Shown one piece after another: positions 55,901-64,000 of a DNA stretch of 64,000 bases. The DNA lies in the NCBI RefSeq assembly GCF_026914265.1, contig NC_069123.1, forward strand, positions 52,584,949-52,648,948. Reading direction: 5' to 3'. The stretch comes from Mya arenaria (taxonomy: Eukaryota; Mollusca; Bivalvia; Myida; Myidae). The notes under the pieces are model-generated. The model saw only the letters and a program-made list of their open reading frames with translations, did no database searches and was not told the origin of the DNA. Numbering within the stretch: the first letter of the stretch is position 1; each line of letters opens with the position of its first letter. Made by a program: the position numbers and the translations under genes.

Positions 55901-58900
55901 TATAACGATGGTCAGATGCTATAGGTGTGGCCTTATTGCCATTGACGAGGTGTCAATTATCACATGGTGGCACTTGTGCAGTGTTTAGGGAATATATGTA
56001 CAATGGGAGTCAACAATGGTTGAATCTGACTTCCATACAAACCTGAACTGTAACAATGCCCAGAAAATGCCACTGTTTCGGGAAATGGTTTCAGAATCAG
56101 AGTTGACAGTAAGGAAATTTCCTTGCCCAGTCCACAATACTGAAAATAAAAAATAGAGAACATTTTGGGAAAAAGCAACTGATTTTCTCCTAATGAACCG
56201 CCCTGAGATGAGAAGAAAAACACTGCCTATAAACATGTGTTGGTAGTACACCCAATTGATTTAATACAAATGGGTAGGAAGTAGCTGATTTCTGACCGGT
56301 GATGTAAAGGACAACAACGCATGACTTGAGGAATTTCCTAAAAATCATCTTCCTGTAGCGGTTTCACTAAAAGATTTTAACATTATGGAATTTCACTCTG
56401 CATTAAACATTGTTATTTTACAATTAAACCATAATATACAGTGGGAAAGTTTTTCAGAATTTCTGGAAATTTAATTATGTAAGTATGATTTTCCTGTATC
56501 TTAAAACAGCTAAAGATAAAGTATATTTTAAATACATTTTTTAAACACAAAACAGAAAGTCTGCCATTTTTTGTTGTAGTTCAATCGAGATACCTGTTGT
56601 ATTTTGTAGATGGTCACCCAACGAAGCTGGGAAATTTGACTCTTGACAGTAGTTTCAAGGAAAGTTTTTTTTAGAAAAACACAAAGTTGGCCCAGGGCAT
56701 GGCCAGTTTTGTCCCCAGGGGCATATTTGGACTCTGAGGAGGACTACTACTTAATGCTACATACTAAAGTTTTTCCTTTATTAGAATTAGAATTAATTTC
56801 TTTCAACAAATTTGAAAGGTAACCACCATTGGAACATCCCTGTGAAGTTTCTCTAAAATTGGCCAGGCGATTCAGGAGATGTTGTTTAAAGCAAATGCTG
56901 ATGCCGGACGCAGGCATAGACCAATTACAATAGTTCACCTTGAGCACGCAGTAAGTATAAATACATATGTTACAAATATTTTTCTCAGTGGTTGCTATTC
57001 ATTTAAGAATCTTTCTGACATAATAGTTATTAAGTTTCAATTTTCATCTACAGATCCCTTAAAATAAAAAAGCAGCCTACTTGCAGCTCCAAAACCGACC
57101 AGAACTGAACCTGCATACAGAGCCCATGTCATCGGTTTCAGGAATGATACAATGAAGAGCCTGAAATAAACATGCCACATATAAATCATTTTTAATAAGT
57201 ATATAATAATATGCATAAACCACATGATTTGACAGTAAAAGCGGCATTTCAAGAACTGTTACATTGTACAAATGAAAAAGACCCTCTAGGCCATAGTGTT
57301 CAAGATCAACTTAATTGACATGACAATAAACCAATATACTCGGTAATGTTTAAATCATAGGTATCAAACTTTACATCATCACCAAGGTAAAAACATCTTT
57401 TGGACTAAGAGCCATTTTCATAAGTGCTTAAAAAAATGAAATATGGCTGTAAAATATCTATGGTAGTTTTTCAAAGCTTACAGGTAAAGAAGCGATCCAA
57501 TAAACATGGAAAACTTGGCTCCGATGTAGACAACTATGGACGGGGCAACCCAGTTGGACACAGCAAACACAACATAGATCACACTCAAACTGGAAAGGAA
57601 ACAGAGTCATGGCGTTATATCATATCTTTGACATAACTGATCATTTTTTATGAATATCATTATACTCCATGAGACAAACCATGGAGCAGAACATACTTAA
57701 TATACACAAATGCTCCAATTAACTATAAATCATAATTTTATATGTTCAAACAATTCTTTAGAAATGGATCCGTCTCTTTAACAAAAATTGCTCCAACAAA
57801 AGTTATGTATATCTTCAACATGTATTAGACATTTGTTACCATTACAATATCTACCTATGTGTCTATTCTATGTGTCTATCAGTTCATATCAGTCAACATA
57901 TCTTAACACTGTGAATACACACTTAAGGGTACCTTGTGTATCCATCACCTTGGAAAGTTGAATTGCTGTCATTTTTGGCACTTTTCAGAACACTTTGCTG
58001 AAAAATAAAAAAATGCAATGTTTTCATGTTTAAGAGAAAGGATGCGCGGACAAATCAAATTTCTTTCTATTCAATCTACTGACATTCATTTATGACAGTG
58101 TATTTCATACATAATAAATAAATACAGGGGCATTCTTTATTCCTGCCAGTTTATTTATTTATATTTAAGGATAAAGAAATAAACAACAGGTTAATTTCAG
58201 CCAGTTCTTATTTCCTAAACACCAGATTGCGAAAACTGTCAAAAAAATTATTTGTTTGCCGTAAGTATGTAAACATCACTCATAGATAATGAACATAGAA
58301 ATGTTGAAAACCATCAGTTGCAATGTTGACATAATCAGTTGTAATCATGAATTTGATTAAGAATGCTATATAAAGCCTGTCACTATCATCAACCTCATAA
58401 ACATCTTTGATTTCAGATCAAGAGTACAAGCATTGTTTTGAATCCTGTTGCCAACTGAATATTTTACATTTTTTTCTCTACCTTCCATCTTATCTTATAA
58501 TTTTATTACCTTCTAGAAGTACATGTCGTTACATGTAGAACTCAAAACTTCAATCTTGCAACTTATATGTTTTTCAAAACTGATAACCTATATTTTCAAG
58601 GTAAAATGCACCAATATCATATAATGACACTTGAAGTTTTTGATTCAATTAATGATTATGACCTTGGTTCATATTACATTTAAAATAAAGGTTTTCAGTT
58701 TTGAAAGGCATATAAGCTTCAAGTTGAAAGTAATGAGTTCGACAAGTATTAATTAAGAACTGATGTATTGTAACATACAGTTGTTTAACCATCTGTCTTT
58801 AAACAGGATTTTGAGTTTTGTAACGTGGAAGCTTTATTATATTATAGAACAAAACAAAAGCTCCCAAAGGAATATGACAAATGCTCCTAACTTGCCTTTG

Positions 58901-61900
58901 TTGAAGTGATAGCCATTTGACCTTGGAGGCGAAAGCATGAATTGCTATGCATAACATACCTTTTTATGCTGCAGTACATTCTCGTGAATTTTGATTGAAA
59001 TTTTAATAAAACTAAATAATTTAAGCATGATGAGGGCCATTTTTAACACTGCGCCATGAGTCTCCCTTTATGTATAAAATGCTTTAGGGAGACCCAGGAG
59101 AGATCACTAACTATGTTTTATTCTTGTCCATGAAAACTGCCTTTTTCATGCCTTTTAAAGACTTTCAAGTTGTTTCCTTTTGATGGTGAACACTGGTCTC
59201 TAATCTAAGAATTTGACAATCATGAATGGTCACATTATAAACATCGACCGTTTAGATTCTCACGGGAACTTTTCACAGTTACTTGGGTGTCATATCAGAA
59301 TGAGCATTCAGATACAACTTGTTTGTTTGTTGACAACCAAATCAGGGATGTGATTGACCTGGCAGCTGAAGGGCTGAAACCATTTTGGCCATGGGTTCTT
59401 ATGGCACTTTTGGGGTCAAAAGCACACTGCCTTAGAAGAAAAAGTGGCTTTTTAGAAGCTCTTTTGAGGGTTCTTCTGACTTGAAATTTAAACCACACAG
59501 GAATATCAACTCTTACAAACAAAAGCACTCTAGTTACTTTTTTAATCAGCTACAAAAAAAATAATATATATTTTTTTTTTTTTTTTTTGGGGGGGGGGGG
59601 GGGGGTCCCTGGGGCATTAGATCCGCGGAATTCCGCGAATCCGCGGACAAATCACATCCTTGCAAATGTAACAAGAATTTATTAAAATAAGAAGATAATG
59701 AGGAGAATAAAGTTAAAACAAACTGTGAATAAAAATATAAATTATGGTCTGCTTTGCTTCACTAGATGATACGAATTTTCCCCAAATACAGGGCTCATCC
59801 TAGACCAAAATTTTAGGGAGAAGTGAGAATTTCCCCCTCCTGTAGGTCGGAAAATTTTGAGATTTTAATTGTCAAATGGTGGGTTCTGGTGTGTCCTGGA
59901 CAACTTTTCTATGCATTTTAATAGGTGTTTAAATTGTTTTTAAAATAGTCATACTGGTTGTTTTTAGTTGGAATTAATTTGTTGTATATACCTTTAAAAA
60001 GAAGTCAAGTTTCAAACATTTTATTACATGCAAACGGTTAACCTATCATGCACACATACATATATATCAGAATTTAAATACATGATACATGATGGCATCT
60101 TGTAACTCAGTTACACTCTTGTTTGATGTGTAAGAGGGTGAGTGCCCATTCATGAGATGGCCAAGATCAGCACCTATGGCCCTGGCAAGCTGGAGGTGGT
60201 ACTGAAATTCCTCCTTGGGGAGCTCCCGCTTAGCCAGGTGGTAGGCATTCTTAAGGAGCTTGGGGTCAAGCTTGTCATCCTTGGACAGTTTGGCCAGTAC
60301 GATTTTCCTCATGGGTTCCTGGGAACGCAGAACTGTCTCTCCAAGGCGGCCTTGTGCTGATTTGCTGAAAAATATTTTGCTGAAAATACACATATTTCTT
60401 TAAAAATATTTACACAGTATCTCATCATTTTCAGCTGTCATTTAAAATAATTTGGGCATATATTACAATATGTTTTAAAATATATAAAACCAGACACCTT
60501 AAAATTAATACCACTTTGAATTGATTTATCTGCGGACTAAGCAATGCTTCTATTGTTTTAATAAATACTTACACAAGCCATGTCTCTGATGATTGGTTGT
60601 TTTTGCTGGTTGGTCATGTCCAAGGGCTTAGGCGTTGTCCAACTTAGCACATCTACAAACTTCGCAGTGCCATTTTTTATTTGCATCTTGTTTGTACCAA
60701 CTGAAATTATTTTGGTAATTTAACTTTTTGAATGATTTCTTATTTGAACTGTCGATCATGTCATCGCTATCAATATCGTCAGCTTTACGTTTCAGGCCTG
60801 GGGAATCCCGCAGAAGCCACGTAGAAAGCATGATTACTATTAAACAGAATGCAAAATATCTCATATATAGAATATTGATGTGAACCGATCGAAGAAAAAA
60901 TAATGGAAACATTTCTGAAATAAAAAAAACAACAAACCTGGAACTGTGATTCGCACTTGCCCTTCTCGCTAACTTCGCAGTAATCACACCCAATTAAGTT
61001 CATTTGTCATCAGTGCACATCATTTAAACCGCTATTGTCATAAAGTATAAATCCTAATTGGCCCAAATTGACCTTTACAAACATCGGCAAGTGTAAATAT
61101 TAATCCCTTACAATTTTATTACATCGATGACGTAGCGCATGTACACAAAGTCAATGGTGCAAACACGTGCCTCGATTGAATAAAACAAGCGTTCTCATTG
61201 GTCGAAGTCAAAGGAGCATATTTACTAGGTTTAACACGATTGGCTGTTTGTCAATCGAGCTGACAGGCGGAAGGCGGAGTCGCTCTGTTTTGACAAGCAT
61301 TAGTTCTTAGCGATATCGACTTTTTGATCTTTGAAAAAGTCGGCGAAGTTGACTTCGCTTTGATCTTAGAAAATAGCGAAGTTGCCGCGGGCAGGGCGAC
61401 TTAATCGCCTAAGTCGCCTGGTAGGATGAGCCCTGCAAATATGATCCGTAATGTCTCCAAATATGATGCCTATTGTCCCTGTTATGGTCATCAGCAAAGC
61501 CGAATCATAAGAAGCTTGCATGATATATCATGCAAATTCGTATATATACGCAAAGGCTAATAGTAAGAAAAAAGTAAGTGTTATTTTGGACATAGATAAA
61601 TAACACCGCGAACTACTAGCCACAATAATGCGCGTATGGGGATTTTTTTTAACATTTGGATATTCATTTTGTTCCCTAAACGCTCCCACAAGTCGACTGA
61701 TCCATACCAATGTAAAATATATTCTTCAACTGTTACTGCACAATATTTAACACTGCACTGTTAAATAAAATCACAAAAGTTACACTTTATTATTTTAGCC
61801 AATACCTTTTAATTATTACACTTAAGTGTTTAATGAAGCATAAATTTATAATAAGTTTAATTTAGATCAACTTCTGTCAATACAGCATCACCATTTAGAA

Positions 61901-62624
61901 ACCATCCAGCAGGTGCCCTTTATCTTTCTGCTTAATATACTTAGCACTGGAATCTGTCATTCTTGGCTAGTGAAACAACAAGTGGGATATGGACGAGTAG
62001 AGTCGCCAAATCAAAAATCTTCAAAGACTCTGAAGCGGCTGTTTATATGGACTACGCAAACTATATCCTTAATATTTTCATTATAAAGCAGCAAAATGTG
62101 TCTCCTGTGATCAACCGTGTGTTTTGACCAGAAGCATTTGCTAATGAGAAGATATCAGACAGGGTTTGCCCACAGGCAGCTGTTACGTTGGCAGCACCCA
62201 CCCTATGGCCACCCCCCCCCCCCCCTCTAAAAAAAAATTAGTAAAAAAAATTGTTTTCCCAAAACTTACTATTATTATATTTTTTTTAGTGGAATTTTTG
62301 GTTGATATTTATGTTTTTATGATAAATGATCATGTTCCAATCATTTAAAAAATAAAAAATAAAAAATTTAATGTTTTTTTTAGAGGGGGGTGGCCATAGG
62401 GTGGGTCCTGTCAACGTAACTGCTGCCTGTGAAACAATCGAGACATGTATAAAAAAAACTGACAAGTCGCCACATATAATCGAAACCAGGGTAAGTTTTA
62501 ATCCAAATAATAAGGTATGTACCTCTGCCATAGACGCAGTTTGAAATGCTGTAAATATTAGCATAAACGACAATCCTAGCAAAATAACATTTCCAAGTCG
62601 CCAGTCAAAACCGTCCTCCGCCAT
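46954..62624 (-). CDS. MFSD11: MFSD11 (UNC93-like MFS protein), complete, 12 coding exons, 442 aa
   Basis: Exons on the minus strand, all GT-AG with matching phases: 62624-62523, 57997-57933, 57589-57482, 57160-57081, 56139-56043, 52351-52169, 51623-51586, 51359-51294, 49398-49273, 48856-48688, 48412-48277, 47112-46954. The product aligns end to end with human MFSD11 (449 aa) as remembered: LGLSFMLIFTAFQT, GDGYTSLSVIYVVFAVSNW, LWTGQGNFLTVNSDSETISR, NSGIFWALLQ, KEMMLLSVAIAYTGIELTFF, SGVYGTC, CSFLLGLGDSSFNTQ, SSPAFAIFKF, ending REGYQSI like human DYRSI. Twelve-helix UNC93-like major facilitator; transport activity unknown. Start chosen at 62624 (aagATGgcgg) because MAEDGF fits the short N-terminus of the family; the frame is open 34 codons further up. 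Large introns hold many mobile elements. Confidence 0.95.
49760..50260 (+). repeat. Degenerate short tandem repeat (attggttgctaaggaagtc)
   Basis: About 20 imperfect units of about 20 bp with variants (ggttgctatggatg, ggttgctaaggaaatcat), in the MFSD11 intron between exons 51359-51294 and 49398-49273. No coding role; open frames across it follow from the repeat. Confidence 0.8.
50500..51095 (+). mobile_element. Dispersed element ending in a gctcacc block, copy 1
   Basis: The 3' part (gtgacatttggttaagattg, gaggagaagttgtatga, gacgacagac, cacaatggctcaccctaa) is a degenerate version of a bivalve element whose 3' end I remember as ggagaagttgtttaaag - gacgacgg repeats - atagctcacc - gagc hairpin. 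Fragment 56780-56945 has the same order. Left boundary is approximate. Intron of MFSD11. Confidence 0.5.
52582..53487 (+). mobile_element. Full-length pearl/Helentron-like element with tandem core and 3' hairpin
   Basis: The 5' block (ctagagctgtcacaggagtg, gaatacccccaaatgccgcc) is the same as at 1-193 (inverted). The core has about four tandem units of 138-147 bp from 52790 on, each with aaccatttttctattttt, aacagtgaccttgacc, ccaccagccccaatatcgaa and ctgatgttacacctgtgtac. The 3' part has a gaccgaccgaccg-type microsatellite and a terminal hairpin (ccctcaaac ttc gtttgtggg) before gtataac. Hairpin near a 3' end plus tandem core and no target duplication are the hallmarks of Helentron-type non-autonomous elements. 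Lies in the MFSD11 intron between 56043 and 52351. Confidence 0.75.
54430..55877 (+). mobile_element. Second family of tandem-core element with 3' hairpin
   Basis: About five units of 165-170 bp carry aaccttaaccagaatttcta + gtc, ataataaagggcaatta, ggttgaataccat and agtagttgctgagatatt (54641, 54811, 54982, 55619, 55797). The end is ctttgaatagtcgagctaaa preceded by tagctctccatattc, giving nested complements TAGCTC/GAGCTA and ATATTC/GAATA. The core is interrupted at about 55027-55430 by another insertion. Same architecture as 52582-53487 with unrelated sequence. The 5' boundary is approximate. Confidence 0.65.
55027..55430. mobile_element. Insertion inside the tandem-core element, with internal inverted repeat
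   Basis: Interrupts the array of 165-170-bp units. Contains ctcgactataagac (55035-55048) facing gtcttataggcgag (55087-55100), an imperfect inverted repeat around ggggaaatttggtccct. The minus-strand open frame of 93 codons (55307-55026) overlaps it; it could be a transposon coding remnant but I recognise no motif. Right boundary not certain. Confidence 0.45.
56780..56945 (+). mobile_element. 3' fragment of the gctcacc-ending element, copy 2
   Basis: Contains ggaacatccctgtgaagttt, aaaattggccaggcgattca, ggagatgttgtttaaagcaa, gatgccggacgcaggc and aatagttcaccttgagcacg in the order of the same family as 50500-51095. MFSD11 intron. Confidence 0.55.
59343..59662 (+). mobile_element. MITE with cagggatgtgatt ends containing T18-G17 run
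   Basis: Left end cagggatgtgattgacc, right end (reverse complement) caaggatgtgatttgtccgc. The right part has the ccgcggaattccgcg block I know from dispersed elements of marine invertebrates. caaat abuts both ends as a partial target duplication. Inside lies a homopolymer switch, T run 59571-59588 then G run 59589-59605. No coding. In MFSD11 intron 1. Confidence 0.65.
59789..61435 (-). mobile_element. Decayed hAT transposon (ZNF862-like transposase type), 1.65 kb
   Basis: Inverted ends CAGGGCTCATCCTA (left) and TAGGATGAGCCCTG (right); caaata adjoins both ends (an 8-bp duplication would be expected, so it has decayed or the ends are off by a base or two). On the minus strand: a basic segment (GLKRKADDIDSDD), then a BED-like zinc finger (WYKQDANKKWHCEVC) whose frame is broken by a stop before the NHQRH part. 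After an intron comes a helical segment (LLKNAYHLAKRELPKEEFQY) typical of the region after the finger in hAT proteins of the ZNF862 type. The catalytic and dimerisation regions are missing, so it is truncated and inactive. It sits in MFSD11 intron 1, same strand as the host gene. Confidence 0.75.
60067..60993 (-). pseudogene. hAT transposase N-terminal remnant
   Basis: Two readable parts: 60993-60628 (ends CEVCRCAKLDNA then stop) and an exon ending at 60067 (LARAIGADLGHLMNG, SVTELQDAIMYHVFKF, stop). A donor-like GTAAGT at about 60572 and acceptors near 60365-60385 suggest an original intron. C-x2-C followed by a later N-H-x2-H is the finger arrangement; residues between are interrupted by the stop. 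With no catalytic region it cannot encode an active transposase. Confidence 0.6.
62171..62431. mobile_element. MITE with inverted ends of about 55 bp (cacaggcagcagttacgttg)
   Basis: Left end cacaggcagctgttacgttg, then acccaccctatggccaccc. The right end reverse-complemented reads the same with a few changes and both continue into a C-run and ctctaaaaaaa. Length 261 bp with a short AT-rich loop, so nearly a complete hairpin. No target duplication recognised. Lies in MFSD11 intron 1, 92 bp from the exon 1 donor, close to the shared promoter. Confidence 0.8.
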
Positions 62625-62822
62625 CTTGGCTAAGTCACATGATAAACAATCGGAAAGATACGGACTATTTGAAATGTCGATGATCACGTGTAATTGACTG
62701 GTTTCCATATCTTTTGTAAACACCATTTTTTATAATAAAATTTACGTAAACCCGTCAGTAGCGCAAGCAAACGACGGCGTGGCGTAGCGCACACACAAAG
62801 ACCGTATCCTTAAAATTTCAAG
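62523..62822. promoter_or_regulatory. Bidirectional SRSF2-MFSD11 promoter
   Basis: The two start codons are 198 bp apart, back to back (MFSD11 ATG at 62624 minus, SRSF2 ATG at 62823 plus). The interval is more CG-rich than its surroundings (ggcgtggcgtagcgc, gacggcg). MFSD11 starts in gccaagATGgcggagg, which matches the YY1 core AAGATGGCGG often found just inside transcription starts of housekeeping genes. The same two genes are head to head in vertebrates. Confidence 0.75.
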
Positions 62823-63423
62823 ATGAGTTACGGCCGCCCCCCTCCAGATACGGATAGTATGGTATCCTTGAAGGTTGATAATTTAACATACAGGACAACA
62901 CCAGAAGATCTTCGACGAGCCTTTCAAAAATACGGTATTTTACTGATCGAGAATTTATGTCGTTGCCGCCATTTTGTTTGGATTGCCACTCGAGTTATTC
63001 GACTGAACTCAGTAGATTTAATGTAGCAATGTAAAGACTGACATGAAGCCTGCGTTTGTAGTAATTTTATAATAATATGAAGAACATTTTAAGTTCTGAT
63101 GACCTGTAGCTACATTGGACATGTGCTAAAAAACGTGCTTCCTCATTCCGTGTTTTCCACTTTGGAATCGTTTTCTCATAATGTAAAGACTTGCTTTCAG
63201 GTGAAGTCGGAGACGTTTACATTCCAAGAGACCGATTTACTAGGGAGAGCAGAGGTTTTGCCTTTGTCAGGTATTTCGATAAACGAGATGCTGAAGATGC
63301 GCTTGATGCCATGGACGGTACAGTGATGGACGGACGAGAACTTCGAGTGCAGATGGCTAGATATGGAAGACCAACAGATCCTCACAGACGATCATCATCA
63401 AGAAGATATGGCAGTCGCAGACG
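62823..63423 (+). CDS. SRSF2: SRSF2 (SC35) splicing factor, first two coding exons (RRM); RS domain beyond window
   Basis: Exon 62823-62934 encodes [38 protein letters not shown]; exon 63201-63423 continues [48 protein letters not shown], then an Arg/Ser-rich start ([13 protein letters not shown]). Start and RRM are almost the human protein, including RNP1 (RGFAFVRY) and RNP2 (LKVDNL). The second exon ends in phase 2 (AGACG|GTGGGT); the remaining RS domain exons are not found before 64000, so the gene runs off the window. SRSF2 binds exonic enhancers in the nucleus and promotes exon inclusion. Here an intron of 266 bp splits the RRM after KYG. Confidence 0.95.
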
Positions 63424-64000
63424 GTGGGTTTAAAAATTAAAACTTTCAAATTATCATTGTTGGATCACCGGTTTCTCTCTAAATTAGGCTGCATTAGACA
63501 CATGTTCAGCAAATGTTAATAACATTAGGAAAATCATGTTGTGTGTAGTTTTGTACAAACATCCAGTTCATTGAAGGAATATAAGTTTGAACTCCAACCA
63601 CTATATGCTGTAATAAAATTAAATTCACTATTAACATTGATGAAAGTCACTATCCAGTTTTTATTTAGTTTAACATAGGCCATTTTGATTTCTTAGCGCA
63701 CCAGTTGAATTGAGAAATTTCATATAAACCTAATAACTGCCTGAAAAGCTTTGGTCAAAAGAGCACATGCAATGTGAATATATTACGTTATTTTACTGAT
63801 TTACTGCATTTGTCTTTTCTTTGGAAGAGGTTCCTTTTCAAACATTTCTGCAAACCTGTGTCAGGAATGCGGAAGCGGTGTTGTATCCATTGTTTACTAA
63901 ATATATATAAAGGGTAAAAAAAATCAAGAGAAACCCCTGTGTTGGAACAGTTAAATTTCATTGTGAATGTTCAACTATTTCTTTCGTTGATTTGTCAAAA
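63424..64000 (+). other. SRSF2 intron to the window end
   Basis: No RS-rich exon visible; AT-rich sequence with no supported feature. In other animals SRSF2 autoregulates by alternative splicing downstream of the RRM; no such exon could be identified in this stretch. Confidence 0.5.

Noticed and set aside
60540-60715. Alternative frame through the hAT remnant (KFVDVLSWTTPKPLDMTNQQ) as a real host gene exon
   Set aside because: It joins smoothly to the next segment, but the competing frame carries a recognisable zinc finger and the whole region lies between transposon ends; I cannot tell which frame was original, so no host gene is called.
61528-61710. 60-codon minus-strand frame ending in a hydrophobic stretch
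   Set aside because: No family resemblance, splice context or conservation cue; composition like the surrounding intron.
62625-62726. Longer N-terminus for MFSD11 starting at 62726
   Set aside because: Frame is open, but the added 34 residues have no counterpart in the family and the start at 62624 has the better context and the expected length.
63100-63200. Second SRSF2 start or an internal exon before 63201
   Set aside because: The acceptor ctttcag at 63194-63200 joins the first exon in the exact RRM frame; the upstream open frame is intron read-through.

Overview
This is eukaryotic DNA, very probably from a bivalve mollusc. The genes are AT-rich and intron-split, with GT-AG introns. The proteins are animal (TNRC18/BAHCC1, MFSD11, SRSF2, SLC46, TRIM). 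Several dispersed repeats are of types I recognise from bivalve genomes, such as elements starting with an agagctgtcac block and ending in a cttcgtttg hairpin. No species is assigned. No prokaryotic, viral or retroviral feature was recognised.

Layout. (1) 1-24055, plus strand: the 3' 27 exons of one very large gene, the single invertebrate counterpart of vertebrate TNRC18/BAHCC1 (fly winged eye). It carries acidic/basic low-complexity exons, a coiled coil, three AT-hooks, Tudor/SH3-like modules and a C-terminal BAH domain. Its 5' exons lie before the window. (2) 24056-32500: intergenic DNA around a minus-strand two-exon gene (27064-27942 coding, weakly GARIN/FAM71-like). A GCGGCC satellite, a hAT-type MITE with a perfect 8-bp target duplication and a 52-bp minisatellite of about 39 copies follow. 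(3) 33027-34904, minus: a TRIM-like RING/B-box/propeller protein in one coding exon. (4) 34905-62624, minus: repeat-rich DNA, then the complete 12-exon MFSD11 gene, transcribed towards lower coordinates. Three further exons follow its stop codon and stay in the same frame. An intact SLC46-type transporter (44058-45503, plus) is nested on the opposite strand in the last-but-one of these introns. (5) 62823-64000, plus: the first two coding exons of SRSF2, head to head with MFSD11 across 198 bp. This is the same arrangement as in vertebrates.

How the genes relate. SRSF2 and MFSD11 very likely share a bidirectional promoter. TNRC18/BAHCC1 is a chromatin reader/repressor, SRSF2 a splicing regulator, MFSD11 and SLC46 membrane transporters, and the TRIM protein a probable E3 ligase. 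Apart from the shared promoter and the nesting, nothing suggests a common pathway.

Most unusual signals. First, two splice donors of the TNRC18/BAHCC1-like gene are tandemly amplified. One is a 39-bp (13-codon) unit carrying exon end plus GTAAGT, with the first five donors in frame. The other is a 28-bp unit repeated three times. A decayed partial copy of the next exon lies just downstream of the first array. Second, the reading frame of MFSD11 continues after its UGA stop for 80 codons across four exon segments with matching phases. Third, the minisatellite has a self-complementary monomer and a 4-mer higher-order repeat of exactly 208 bp. Non-autonomous elements with tandem-repeat cores and 3' hairpins (Helentron/pearl-like) and a decayed hAT transposase explain much of the intergenic and intronic DNA.
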